Shown here: positions 20,511 to 29,006 of the stretch, piece by piece
Position numbering within the stretch: the first letter of the stretch is position 1
How the letters are laid out: each line of letters begins with the position of its first letter
NCBI GenBank assembly: GCA_040902225.1
Contig: JBBDXT010000007.1
Span: forward strand, 320,346-384,345
Reading direction: 5' to 3'
Origin: Chloroflexota bacterium
GTDB taxonomy: Bacteria > Chloroflexota > Limnocylindria > QHBO01
Length of the DNA stretch: 64,000 nucleotides
Made by a program: the position numbers and the translations under genes
Notes under the pieces: model-generated
What the model saw: the letters and a program-made list of their open reading frames with translations, nothing else
The model's database searches: none
Told to the model about the DNA's origin: nothing

Positions 20511-22036
20511 GACTCCATCGGCTCCTGGCTGGCGTCGTCCTCGCCCGTTTCATCCGTCGTTTCTGCCGGGAGGGTGAGGCGAACCGTGGTGCCGACCTTC
20601 GGCTCGCTTTCTATCGAGATCCCTCCGCCCATTGCCACCACCAGCCCTCGCGCCGCATACAGGCCGATCCCGCTCCCGTCCGGGACCAGCCGACGGGCGT
20701 CATCGGAACGGAAGAACTGCTCGAATGCCTTCGCTCGCGTGGTCGGGTCCATCCCGACCCCCTGATCGCGGATCGCGATCTCCGAGATGAGATCCCCGGG
20801 GCCTGCGTGCACGAGCCCAACGTGAACCCGGATGGTGGAGCCGGCGGGGCTGTACTTCACGGCGTTGTCCATCAGGGCCCATAGCACCTGTTCGAGCCGA
20901 TCGGGATCAGCCACGACCAGGTGGGGCGGCCCCTCCTCCTCGACGACCAGCCGATGCTCACCGGCTCGCAGGGCGTCCCAGGTGCGACGGACGACCGGCG
21001 CGACGCGAAAGACCTCCTGCACCGGCGTGAGCGCCCCCACCTCCAGCCGAGAGACGGCAAGCAGCTGGCCGACCATCCGGCGAAGTCGATCCGCCTGCTG
21101 AGCGATCGTCTCCAGGTCGTTGCGCGCGGTATCGTCGACCCCGTCCGATTGCTGAAGCTCCGATGCGACTGCCCGGATGCTGGTCAACGGCGTCTGCAGG
21201 TCGTGGGTGATGCCCCGCAGGAAGTCGGTCTGGACGGCGGCCATCCGATTCAGCTCCTCCGTCTGAACGCGCAAGCGGGTGTACAGCAGGGCATGCTCGA
21301 GGGCGGTGGCGGCGTGCTGGCCGATGAGGCCGAAGAGGTTCAGCTCAGCCGGGGAGGGATCCGGCCGACCCTCCCACGGGGCAAGCAGGATGGCGCGCAA
21401 GTCATCGCCCGCGGCGACATCGACGATGGTGAACGCGCCCCATGGGCCCGCCACGAGCCGGGCGTCGCGCGGAGCTGGGCCACGCCCCTCGGCAGTGGCC
21501 GCCCAGCGATGCACCTCGTCCAGGGTGCCCGGCGGGGACTCGGCGTTCGGCCCGTAGACCCCGGGTTCGAGGTCCCGTGTCTCTGGTACGCGCAGGATGG
21601 CGAGGAGCCAGGTCGGGTCGCCGGTGACCTGCCGCGCGCCGGCGACCATGGCGTGCGCCACCGCCATCGCGTCCTTCGAGATCGGGGCCACCCGGATCAG
21701 GTCGGCCAGATCGGAGATCTGACGGTTGCGATCCTCGAGCGTGGTCGCCAGCCTTCGCTGCGCCGCTGACAGGCCATCGTCGGTGCTCGCCATACCTCTC
21801 TCGGCCAGGGCGGCGATGGAGCGGGCGTCGTTTGCCATCGGGCGGGCAGCCACCACGGCGATCAGCGCGATCCAGAGTATCCCTCCGCCGCCCAGTATCA
21901 GAACCGCGACCACCGCGCCGACACGCTGCATCCAGGTCGGTTCAGCCAGGGTTACGGCACCGAATGCGACCAGCGGCGGCAGTGCCGCGGTCAGCAGCAC
22001 CGCCAGGAGGCGAAGGGACGGGCGCCCGATCCCCAA
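20480..22036 (-). CDS. Membrane sensor histidine kinase, partner of the adjacent OmpR-type regulator
   Basis: The start chosen is TTG 22036, 4 bases after the regulator stop, with GGAG upstream. The 518-residue protein has two N-terminal membrane helices (about residues 8-30 and 37-63), a GAF-like sensory region (about 105-255), a HisKA domain with phospho-acceptor H278 in FLRGITHDLQTPLTS, and a HATPase domain with N-box DNAVKYSPAGS, G1 DQGVGMD and G2 GSGIGLYAARGLV. It resembles KdpD/PhoR-type kinases. Being inside the tad gene run, it may control pilus genes; that is inference. Confidence 0.92.
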   Translation of the reverse strand: MGIGRPSLRLLAVLLTAALPPLVAFGAVTLAEPTWMQRVGAVVAVLILGGGGILWIALIAVVAARPMANDARSIAALAERGMASTDDGLSAAQRRLATTLEDRNRQISDLADLIRVAPISKDAMAVAHAMVAGARQVTGDPTWLLAILRVPETRDLEPGVYGPNAESPPGTLDEVHRWAATAEGRGPAPRDARLVAGPWGAFTIVDVAAGDDLRAILLAPWEGRPDPSPAELNLFGLIGQHAATALEHALLYTRLRVQTEELNRMAAVQTDFLRGITHDLQTPLTSIRAVASELQQSDGVDDTARNDLETIAQQADRLRRMVGQLLAVSRLEVGALTPVQEVFRVAPVVRRTWDALRAGEHRLVVEEEGPPHLVVADPDRLEQVLWALMDNAVKYSPAGSTIRVHVGLVHAGPGDLISEIAIRDQGVGMDPTTRAKAFEQFFRSDDARRLVPDGSGIGLYAARGLVVAMGGGISIESEPKVGTTVRLTLPAETTDETGEDDASQEPMESWADTSASTT

Positions 22037-22040
22037 TCTG

Positions 22041-22760
22041 CTACTCCGCCGCCGCGCGATCCGCCGCGGTGGAGGAGACGAGCCGGTAGCCAACCCCGCG
22101 CTCGGTGACCAGGAATCGCGGGCGATCGGGGTCGGCCTCGACCTTGCGCCGCAATCGGCGGATCGTGACCCACACGTAGGAGGGATCGGCTCCGTCCGAT
22201 TCTGCCCAGACACGGTTGAGGATGGTGTCGGTGGGGACGGTCCGATCCATCTGGGCGATCATCACGTGGAGGAGCCGCACCTCGGTTGGGGTCAGCGGGA
22301 ACGAGCCGCCGGGCCGGGTGACGCGGCGCCCGGTCAGGTCGATCTGGAGGTCGCCGCCATCCAGCACGACCTGGGAATGCCCGGTGGCGGATCGCCTGAG
22401 GACGCGCTGGACGCGCGCGACCAGCTCGTCGGGGTCGAACGGCTTGGTGATGTAGTCCTCGGCATAGTCCTCCAGCGCGCGGACCTTGGCCTCCGACGCA
22501 TCCACCGCGGAGAGGACGATGATCGGCAGGTCCGCGATCCGCTTGACCCGCGCGCACAACTCGAAGCCGTCCATGCCGGGCATCATCAGGTCGACGATCA
22601 GGAGGGACGGCCAGCGCTGCTCGAGCTGCGTCAGGGCCTGGGCGCCCGAAGGCGCGGTCAGCACTTCGTAGCCCTCGCGCGCCATGCGGCGCGCGAGGAC
22701 TGAGAGGAGGGTTGGGTCGTCATCGACCAGCAGGAGGGCCGGCCGGAGCGCCGGCTGCAT
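22041..22760 (-). CDS. OmpR/PhoB-family response regulator
   Basis: A 239-residue regulator from ATG 22760, one base after the tadC stop. The receiver domain has acidic residues D13-D14-D15, phospho-acceptor D57 in LLIVDLMMPGMDG, and a conserved Lys in the KPFD motif. The C-terminal winged helix includes LTPTEVRLLHVM and VWVTIRRLRRKVE. It forms a pair with the kinase directly downstream. Location after tadC suggests that it senses or sets pilus expression. Confidence 0.93.
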   Translation of the reverse strand: MQPALRPALLLVDDDPTLLSVLARRMAREGYEVLTAPSGAQALTQLEQRWPSLLIVDLMMPGMDGFELCARVKRIADLPIIVLSAVDASEAKVRALEDYAEDYITKPFDPDELVARVQRVLRRSATGHSQVVLDGGDLQIDLTGRRVTRPGGSFPLTPTEVRLLHVMIAQMDRTVPTDTILNRVWAESDGADPSYVWVTIRRLRRKVEADPDRPRFLVTERGVGYRLVSSTAADRAAAE

Positions 22761-22761
22761 G

Positions 22762-23679
22762 TCAGATGCCGGGTCCGGAAATGACCGTGATGATTGCCGG
22801 ACCGAGGATGACGATGAAGATCGTCGGGAAGATGCAGCCGACCATCGGGAACAGCATCTTGACCGGTGCCTTGGCCGCCATCTCTTCGGCGCGCTGGCGT
22901 CGCTCAATGCGCAGCTGCTGGGACTGGATCTGCAGGACCTTGGCGATCGGCACGCCGAGCTGCTCGGCCTGCACGATGGCTCCGATGAAGTTGCTGATCG
23001 GCTGCGAGTCGGCGCGGGCCACGACATCGCGCAGCGCGTCGCGTCGGGTGCGGCCCATGCGGATCTCCGCCAGTGCCTGGCGAAACTCGTTCACCAGCGG
23101 CCCCTCCATCTTCTCCACGACCTTGGCGAGTGCCGCGTCGAACCCGAGACCGGCCTCAACCGAGATGGTCAGCAGGTCGAGGGCATCAGGCAGCTGCAGG
23201 ACCATGGCGAAGGACCGCTTGCGGGCACGGCCGCCCAGCCAGAATTCAGGCGCCATGTAGCCGAGCCCCGCGCCGGCGATGCCGAACACGAAGGCCAGCT
23301 GGACCCTGCCGATGAGCAACCCCAGCAGTCCCAGGCCCACGCCAAGAATGATGGTGGCGAGGACCTTGACGCCCATCCAGTCCGCGCCGCGGAGGCCGCC
23401 GGGATATCCCGCCCGCTCCAGCTTGGCGTCGGCGCGGGCGATCAACCCACCCGAGTCGCCACGGCTGGCCATGCGCGACAGGCGCTGGACGATCGGGCGC
23501 AGGACCCGCTCGGCGAGGGGTTGCTGCAGCTCCAGCTCCTCCAGGCTCTTGGGCTGAACGACGAGCTGATCGAGCCGCTGCTGAACGACGTTGCGTGACC
23601 CGCGGCTCGCGAGGCCATAGGTCAGGACGAGCACCGCCATGGCGGCGAGCGCGGCGATGAGGAGAACGGCGGGTGGCAT
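22762..23679 (-). CDS. tadC: Tad pilus inner-membrane platform protein TadC
   Basis: A 305-residue type II secretion F-domain protein. It has an N-terminal membrane helix, two central helices (about residues 100-145), a cytoplasmic domain with LDLLTISVEAGLGFDAAL and the family's NFIGAIVQAEQLGVPIAKVL segment, and a C-terminal membrane helix ending in ISGPGI. TadB and TadC together form the platform on which the TadA ATPase acts. It starts 5 bases after tadB. Confidence 0.93.
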   Translation of the reverse strand: MPPAVLLIAALAAMAVLVLTYGLASRGSRNVVQQRLDQLVVQPKSLEELELQQPLAERVLRPIVQRLSRMASRGDSGGLIARADAKLERAGYPGGLRGADWMGVKVLATIILGVGLGLLGLLIGRVQLAFVFGIAGAGLGYMAPEFWLGGRARKRSFAMVLQLPDALDLLTISVEAGLGFDAALAKVVEKMEGPLVNEFRQALAEIRMGRTRRDALRDVVARADSQPISNFIGAIVQAEQLGVPIAKVLQIQSQQLRIERRQRAEEMAAKAPVKMLFPMVGCIFPTIFIVILGPAIITVISGPGI

Positions 23680-23684
23680 GGCTA

Positions 23685-24680
23685 TCAGACCTTGATGTCG
23701 ACGATGCGGCGGATGAAGAAGTAACCGATCGCCATGCTGATCAGCCCGACGATCAGGAAGATGACCCCGGTTGGCAGGCCGAGCGTCTGGGGTGGATTGC
23801 GGAACAGCGCAGTGATGTAGTTGGGGCTGATCAGCAGCAGGATCCCGGCCAGCCCGACCGGGAGCAGGGTGATGACGTAGCCGCTGTAGCGCTGCATCGA
23901 GGTGAGCACCCTGATCTCACCAACGATCCGGATCCGCTCGCGGATGGTGAAGGCGATCGAGTCAAGGACGGTGGCGAGGTTCCCACCCACCTGGCTCTGG
24001 ATATTGATGGCGGTGACCATCAGCTCCAGGTCCTCCGACTTCACGCGGCGAACCAGGTTGCCGAGCGCCGGCTGCAGGGCCACGCCCAGGCTCATCTCCC
24101 GCACCACCCGCTCGAACTCCTCGGAGATCGGTGGCTGCGCCTCCCGCGTCACCAGCTCCACGCCCTGCAGGAACGACGAGCCGGCGCGGAGCGAGTTGGC
24201 GAGCAGGGTGATGGTATTGGGCAGCTGCTCGCTAAAGGCCCGCAGCCGCTTGCGCTGCCTGAAGCCGATGTACCAGCGGGGGAAATAGGCACCGACCGCG
24301 AACACGGTCGCGAGCGCAACCGGGTGGTGGAGGGTGGGGACGACGAACCCGACCACGTAGGCCACAAACGCGAAGAAGAACGGCGAGGCGATCCATGCGA
24401 TGAGGAACTCCGCCGGGCGCAGCTTGAGGTCGGCGCGGGCGATCTCGGTCGAGAGGCGCGTCGCGAGGTCCTGCCCTTCGATCACTCGGCTCAGTCCGGC
24501 GATCACCTTGGAGTCGCGGTCCCCGTCGTCCGCCTCGGCCGGACCGGCCGAGGCGGCGCGGGCATAGCGCTCGAGGCGAGCGGCCACCCCGCCGGACCCC
24601 CCGCTCATGGCGATGCCGACCGCAGTCACCAGGATGGCGCCTGCGGCGAGACCGGCGATGAGGAACGGCAACATGCCCAT
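23685..24680 (-). CDS. tadB: Tad pilus inner-membrane platform protein TadB
   Basis: The start chosen is ATG 24680, positioned after a strong AGGAGGAG ribosome site; an ATG six bases on is also possible. The 331-residue T2SSF-domain protein has an N-terminal helix, a pair of helices around residues 95-140, the ITLLANSLRAGSSFLQGVE motif, and two C-terminal helices. It is the partner of TadC and sits between tadA and tadC in the usual order. Confidence 0.93.
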   Translation of the reverse strand: MGMLPFLIAGLAAGAILVTAVGIAMSGGSGGVAARLERYARAASAGPAEADDGDRDSKVIAGLSRVIEGQDLATRLSTEIARADLKLRPAEFLIAWIASPFFFAFVAYVVGFVVPTLHHPVALATVFAVGAYFPRWYIGFRQRKRLRAFSEQLPNTITLLANSLRAGSSFLQGVELVTREAQPPISEEFERVVREMSLGVALQPALGNLVRRVKSEDLELMVTAINIQSQVGGNLATVLDSIAFTIRERIRIVGEIRVLTSMQRYSGYVITLLPVGLAGILLLISPNYITALFRNPPQTLGLPTGVIFLIVGLISMAIGYFFIRRIVDIKV

Positions 24681-24696
24681 GGACGCGAGACTCCTC

Positions 24697-26130
24697 CTAG
24701 AACGGCGAGCCGAAGACGTTCGGCGGCAGGTGAATCCCAGCCACTTCGAACTTCTCGACAAACTTGGGACGGATCCCGGTCGGCCGCAGCCGGCCCTCGA
24801 TCTTGCCCTCGACGACTGCGGTCTGCTCGAAGACGAAGATGTCCTGCATGACGATGACGTCTCCCTCCATGCCCTGGACCTCGGTGATGTTCACGATCTT
24901 GCGCGTTCCATCCTTGAGGCGGTTCTGGTGGACGATCAGGTCAACGGCCGATGCGATCTGCTCGCGGATGGCCTTGAGCGGCAGGTCCATGCCTGCCATG
25001 AGGACCATCGTCTCGAGACGCGAGAGCATGTCCCTGGGGGTGTTGGCGTGGCCGGTAGACATCGAGCCATCGTGGCCCGTGTTCATGGCCTGCAGCATGT
25101 CGAGCGCCTCGCCGGAACGGCACTCTCCTACCACGATGCGGTCGGGCCGCATGCGGAGGGCGTTGCGCACCAGCTCGCGGATCGGGATGGCCCCCTTGCC
25201 CTCGATGTTCGATGGGCGAGCCTCGAGCGTGATCACGTGTTCCTGGCGGAGCTGCAGCTCGGCGGCGTCCTCGATGGTGACGATCCGCTCGTCATCGGGG
25301 ATGAACGACGAGAGGATGTTGAGCATCGTGGTCTTGCCCGAGCCGGTGCCTCCGGAGACGAAGACGTTGAGGCGGGCCTTCACACACGCCTCAAGGAACT
25401 CGAACATGTCCGGCGTCGCGGTACCGAAGCGGATCAGATCCTCAACCGTGAAAGGAGTCGCGGCGAACTTCCGGATGGTCAGGACCGGGCCTACCAGGGA
25501 CAGCGGCGGGATGATCGCGTTCACGCGGGAGCCATCGGCAAGGCGAGCATCCACCATCGGGCTCGACTCGTCGATGCGCCGGCCGATCGGCGCGATGATG
25601 CGCTGGATGACCTTCATCACGTGCTCGTCGTTCTGGAAGGTGACGTTGGTCATCTCCAGCCGACCCTCACGCTCGATGTAGACCTGCTGCGGCCCGTTGA
25701 CCATCACCTCTGTGATGGTCTCGTCGCGGAGCAGCGGCTCCAGCGGCCCGAGGCCGAGGATCTCGTCGGTGATCTGCTCGAGCATGCGCACCCGCTCGGC
25801 GCGGGTGAGGGCCAGGCCCTCCTCGTCGGCGACCCTGCCGAACAGCTCCTCGATCTGACGGCGGACTTCGACCTGGTTGCTCAGGTCGAGCTTGGGATCG
25901 AGCTCGTTGATGAGCCGATTCTGGACGCGATACTTCGCCTCCCGGAACGACTCGCGGGCCGGCATGGCTCCAAGGAATGGGCGCGAAGTCGTACCGTCGC
26001 CGGTGCCCGTTGGAGGCGGGGCCGGCTTTCCGCCTGACGACGGAACCGGCGTCGTCTGCGGTGCGGCCGGCACCTGCGGCTCCCCCTCGCCGCCTGGACG
26101 CGCTCGCTCGATCCTCTTCAGCAGTGACAT
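24697..26130 (-). CDS. tadA: Tad pilus assembly ATPase TadA/CpaF
   Basis: A 477-residue hexameric motor that drives Flp pilus extension and probably retraction. A Pro/Gly-rich N-terminal linker (about residues 12-50) precedes the N1 domain; the Walker A motif FVSGGTGSGKTTML has its lysine at K266. The Walker B/His-box region includes RMRPDRIVVGECRSGEALDML, and a TGHDGSMSTGHANTP segment follows, all typical of the CpaF group. It sits 18 bases after tadZ with a GGAAGGA ribosome site. Confidence 0.95.
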   Translation of the reverse strand: MSLLKRIERARPGGEGEPQVPAAPQTTPVPSSGGKPAPPPTGTGDGTTSRPFLGAMPARESFREAKYRVQNRLINELDPKLDLSNQVEVRRQIEELFGRVADEEGLALTRAERVRMLEQITDEILGLGPLEPLLRDETITEVMVNGPQQVYIEREGRLEMTNVTFQNDEHVMKVIQRIIAPIGRRIDESSPMVDARLADGSRVNAIIPPLSLVGPVLTIRKFAATPFTVEDLIRFGTATPDMFEFLEACVKARLNVFVSGGTGSGKTTMLNILSSFIPDDERIVTIEDAAELQLRQEHVITLEARPSNIEGKGAIPIRELVRNALRMRPDRIVVGECRSGEALDMLQAMNTGHDGSMSTGHANTPRDMLSRLETMVLMAGMDLPLKAIREQIASAVDLIVHQNRLKDGTRKIVNITEVQGMEGDVIVMQDIFVFEQTAVVEGKIEGRLRPTGIRPKFVEKFEVAGIHLPPNVFGSPF

Positions 26131-26148
26131 CTGGTCAGTCCTTCCGCG

Positions 26149-27366
26149 CTATCGGCGCGCAAACAGTCCGCGCTTGTTGGTCTGGTCGACGGTGGCGCCG
26201 GCATCGCCGGCAAGGGTTCGTGCGAGCTTTGTGACATCGCGCGAGAGTGGGCTGTCGGGGTGGGATACGACGAACGGAACGCCACGATTCACCGCCAGGA
26301 CGGAGAGGCGGCCGTCCGACACGATCGTCCCGTCGATGGGTCGGCGCACGGAGGCCTCCACGTCGGCAATTCTGATCCCCTGCGCCGCGTCGGCGCGGTT
26401 GATCACCAGCCTGATCTTCGCCCGGGCGTACTCGAGCTGCTCGGCCACTTCCAGGAAGAGCCGGACGTTCTTGATGGTCGTGATCTCAAGTGCGGACAGC
26501 ACCAGGATCGTATCGGCCGCATCCATCACTGCCAGGGAGAGGTCGCTCAGCCCCGACGGGAGGTCGATGACGACGTACTCGTGGCCGATGCGCAGGTGGT
26601 CGATGACGCTGCGCATGTGCTGCGGCGTGACGAGATCGGCGCCCTCGGGGGATGGCGGAGCCAGCAGGACCCGGATGCCGGTCGAGTGGTCGATCACGCA
26701 TGTGTCGACGATGTCGCCGTCCGGGTCGCCGGTCTCGACCGCATCGGCGATCGACTTGTCCTTGGGATTCAGGTTGAGAAGGACGCCGACGTCTCCGAAC
26801 TGGAGGTTGGCATCTACCAGGCAGACCCGGGCTCCCGTTTCACGTTGCAACGCGACGGCGAGGTTGGTGGCGATGGTGGTCCGTCCGGCTCCACCCTTGG
26901 GTGAGAAGACGGCGATCACCTGGTGATCCCCGTCATCGGTCGGGGTGACCAGGGGAGTCACCGCCGGCAATGTGGCCTCGAACTGGCTTCGCCGAGCGAT
27001 CTCCCGCTCGAATACGGTGCGGATGCTGGCGGAGAACTCGTCCCCGCTGAAGGGCTTGACCAGGAACTCGCGGGCGCCCGCGGAGATCGCTCGCTTCAGC
27101 TGCGTGGCCTCGCCGTGGACGCTCATCATGATGATCGGGCAGGTCGGGAGACGCTGCGAGATGATCTCGGCAGCCGCCACGCCATCCATCCCCGGCATGT
27201 TGATGTCCATCACGATCACGTCGGGCCGCAGCTCCATGGCGACCTTGATCGCCTCCTCGCCCGTGCCGGCAGTCCCAGCTACGTCGAGGTCCCGCTCCAG
27301 GCCCAGTAGCCTCGAGAGGTGCTCCCGCGTCTCCGGGATGTCGTCCACGATGAGGACCTTGATCAC
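26149..27366 (-). CDS. tadZ: TadZ/CpaE: receiver domain fused to MinD-like ATPase
   Basis: A 405-residue protein with a GTG start. Residues 1-125 form a receiver domain with a full acidic pocket (D8, D9), phospho-acceptor D54 and K104. Residues 150-400 form a ParA/MinD-type ATPase with deviant Walker motif KGGAGRTT (157-164), where Arg162 stands in place of the usual Walker Lys, and a VIDLPSGLSDLSL Walker B region. TadZ proteins place the pilus machine at the cell pole. Because the receiver looks phosphorylatable, localisation here could respond to a kinase. Confidence 0.93.
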   Translation of the reverse strand: MIKVLIVDDIPETREHLSRLLGLERDLDVAGTAGTGEEAIKVAMELRPDVIVMDINMPGMDGVAAAEIISQRLPTCPIIMMSVHGEATQLKRAISAGAREFLVKPFSGDEFSASIRTVFEREIARRSQFEATLPAVTPLVTPTDDGDHQVIAVFSPKGGAGRTTIATNLAVALQRETGARVCLVDANLQFGDVGVLLNLNPKDKSIADAVETGDPDGDIVDTCVIDHSTGIRVLLAPPSPEGADLVTPQHMRSVIDHLRIGHEYVVIDLPSGLSDLSLAVMDAADTILVLSALEITTIKNVRLFLEVAEQLEYARAKIRLVINRADAAQGIRIADVEASVRRPIDGTIVSDGRLSVLAVNRGVPFVVSHPDSPLSRDVTKLARTLAGDAGATVDQTNKRGLFARR

Positions 27367-27406
27367 GTTGTCTCCCTGGGGTGCTGCGATGGTGTGGCCG
27401 AGGCCC

Positions 27407-28276
27407 TTACGGGGCTGGCGGCAGTTCGACCGAGATGATGTCCGGAATCGGGATCCCGAAGCGCTCGACCAGGATCTTGAAGGTGACGCCGGTCGTGTCC
27501 TCGATCACCGTGTCGTCGATGGCACGCAAGACCGCCGTCAGCGGACCGAGGACGCTCTGGTCGTTCTGCGCGAACTTGATGACTTCGGCGTCCGAATCGG
27601 TGCCGGCGAAGACGATCACCACCGTCTCGATCGTGGCCTCGGCCCTCGTGGTCGAGCCGGGGACCGGGGTGGCGGCCGGGTCGGCGATGGGCTTGATCTT
27701 GGTCGCGCTCACATACAGCACACGCTTGTCCTGCAGCAGCGTCTTCACGGTCGGAGCGCTCTCGAGCCCGGTGATCGGCTCGAAGCGCGGGTTGGCGGGG
27801 TCCGAGTCGGCGGTGGGCTGGAGGACCTGGACCGTTCCCCGGAAGATGATGTCGATGTGGTCGCCCCGCTGGATCAGGAAGTCGAGGCCGGTGACACGCT
27901 CGACCTGGAAGGCAATCGCCTTCTCACCAGCCTCGAGCTGGCAGGTGATGCAGGTCGTCCCGATTGGACCCAGGCCCACGGACTCCTTGCTCACCTGGGA
28001 CCCTGCCTTGATCGGGAAGAGGGCGGGCGAGCCGAGCAGCTGCGAGGGGTCAGCGATGCGGGTCCCGGAGACCGCCCCGGGGTCGACCTCCTTGACCTCG
28101 ACCAGTTCGGGAGTCACCGCGTCGCCGATGGCGATATCCGCCTTTGCGACGAGGACGTCCACCGTGCGCTTCTCGACGACCGCGGGCTTCTGACTCAGGA
28201 GGACGACGATGCCCACGAACGCCAGGACGGCGAGCAGCACGCCGACGAGGATGACCAGGCGGTTTGATCGCTTCAC
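27407..28276 (-). CDS. cpaB: Flp pilus assembly protein CpaB/RcpC
   Basis: A 289-residue protein with GTG start 28276 after an AAGGGAA ribosome site. It has one N-terminal membrane helix (about residues 8-28), then a SAF domain (TVDVLVAKADIAIGDAVTPE) and the RcpC region (about 110-170, with LDFLIQRGDHIDIIF). The C-terminal part carries a second beta-domain. In diderm Tad systems it associates with the secretin; no secretin gene occurs here, so it probably acts at the outer face of a single membrane or in the wall. Confidence 0.9.
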   Translation of the reverse strand: MKRSNRLVILVGVLLAVLAFVGIVVLLSQKPAVVEKRTVDVLVAKADIAIGDAVTPELVEVKEVDPGAVSGTRIADPSQLLGSPALFPIKAGSQVSKESVGLGPIGTTCITCQLEAGEKAIAFQVERVTGLDFLIQRGDHIDIIFRGTVQVLQPTADSDPANPRFEPITGLESAPTVKTLLQDKRVLYVSATKIKPIADPAATPVPGSTTRAEATIETVVIVFAGTDSDAEVIKFAQNDQSVLGPLTAVLRAIDDTVIEDTTGVTFKILVERFGIPIPDIISVELPPAP

Positions 28277-28452
28277 GGTATTTCCCTTCGAGCGAGGATG
28301 ATGACAATCCGGCCGTGCAGTCTGTCCGACGTTGTGACTGCGGTCAACAGTCTACGGGCCAGCGACAACCGGGATCGACCGGACTTATCGGCTATGCAGC
28401 CGTTGGTACCTCAGAGGCGGTCGGCCCCCCGGAGTCGTCCCCTGAACGTGCC

Positions 28453-28478
28453 GAGGCCCCCGGATTCCCGGGGGCCTC
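28453..28478 (-). terminator. Hairpin between flp and cpaB
   Basis: A perfect 11-base-pair inverted repeat, GAGGCCCCCGG-ATTC-CCGGGGGCCTC, lies 30 bases past the flp stop. It has no T-tract, so it is likely an attenuator or RNA-stabilising hairpin that lets flp be made in excess over the machinery genes. Confidence 0.6.
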
Positions 28479-28507
28479 AGACGTGTCTAAGCGATGCCTG
28501 GCGGGGC

Positions 28508-28693
28508 TCAGGTGCCCTGCAGGTTGTCGCCGACGTTCTGGAAAATCTGGCTCACGATCGGGCCCAGGAAGAGCAGGGCGACGATCACGATGATCGCAAT
28601 GAGGGCCAGGAGCAGACCGTACTCGACGAGCGTCTGACCTTCCTCGTCCTCACGGCGGAACCGGTTGAGAAGAGTGCTGATGAACTGAATCAT
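28508..28693 (-). CDS. flp: Flp major pilin
   Basis: A 61-residue type IVb prepilin, the usual Flp size. The start is ATG 28693, after the strongest ribosome site in the window (AAAGGAGGTAAC). The signal peptide of 19 residues ends in Glu-Glu-Gly; predicted cleavage after G19 leaves QTLVEYGLLLALIAIIVIVA with Glu at +5 and Tyr at +6, the Flp signature. The short C-terminus is polar (NVGDNLQGT). It precedes cpaB by 231 bases holding a strong hairpin. No prepilin peptidase gene is in the window. Confidence 0.95.
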   Translation of the reverse strand: MIQFISTLLNRFRREDEEGQTLVEYGLLLALIAIIVIVALLFLGPIVSQIFQNVGDNLQGT

Positions 28694-28831
28694 ATTTCGC
28701 GTTACCTCCTTTCCTTTAAAGATAAGGCTGCCGCAGCGTAGAGGGCCGATGACGGGTACGAACATGACCCGATGGTCCCAATCCAGCCGCAGCCGGATGC
28801 GTACCTTCGCGCAGCCCCAACTGGTTGTCAA
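28694..28831 (-). promoter_or_regulatory. flp upstream region with a -35 element
   Basis: On the minus strand a TTGACA (28831-28826) is followed at 17 bases by a poor -10 (GAAGGT). The leader would be about 100 bases and ends in an A/T-rich stretch and the AAAGGAGG ribosome site. The remaining gap up to 29006 holds two hairpins, listed separately, and no supported gene. Confidence 0.4.
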
Positions 28832-28851
28832 GAGTCGTCGAGGCGAAGGAA

Positions 28852-28888
28852 GCACAAATGCCGCGCTGCTGCGGCGCGGCACTTGTGC
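28852..28888 (-). terminator. Long hairpin upstream of the flp promoter
   Basis: Two 15-base arms (28852-28866 and 28874-28888) match at 14 of 15 positions around a 7-base loop. On the minus strand the hairpin is followed by TTCCTT, so it may terminate the two-component operon that ends at 29007. It sits about 20 bases before the TTGACA and could also be an operator. Confidence 0.55.
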
Positions 28889-28957
28889 CGGAGGAGGAGA
28901 TGAATGTCACCTTCGGATACCCGTCGACGACAGGTCCCCAGACTAGGCGCCCCCGGC

Positions 28958-28980
28958 ACTCCTGCCCATGGCGCAGGAGT
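28958..28980 (-). terminator. Hairpin just after the NarL-type regulator gene
   Basis: ACTCCTGC-CCATGGC-GCAGGAGT forms an 8-base-pair stem 27 bases beyond the stop codon at 29007. No T-tract follows. Together with the larger hairpin at 28852-28888 it separates this operon from flp. Confidence 0.45.
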
Positions 28981-29006
28981 ACCGGATCGGCGATGACTTC
29001 CGGCTT

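Noticed and set aside
22684-23598. Plus-strand open frame opposite tadC
   Set aside because: The minus strand has clear TadC motifs and operon coupling; the plus frame is Asp/Gly/Gln-rich without a domain.
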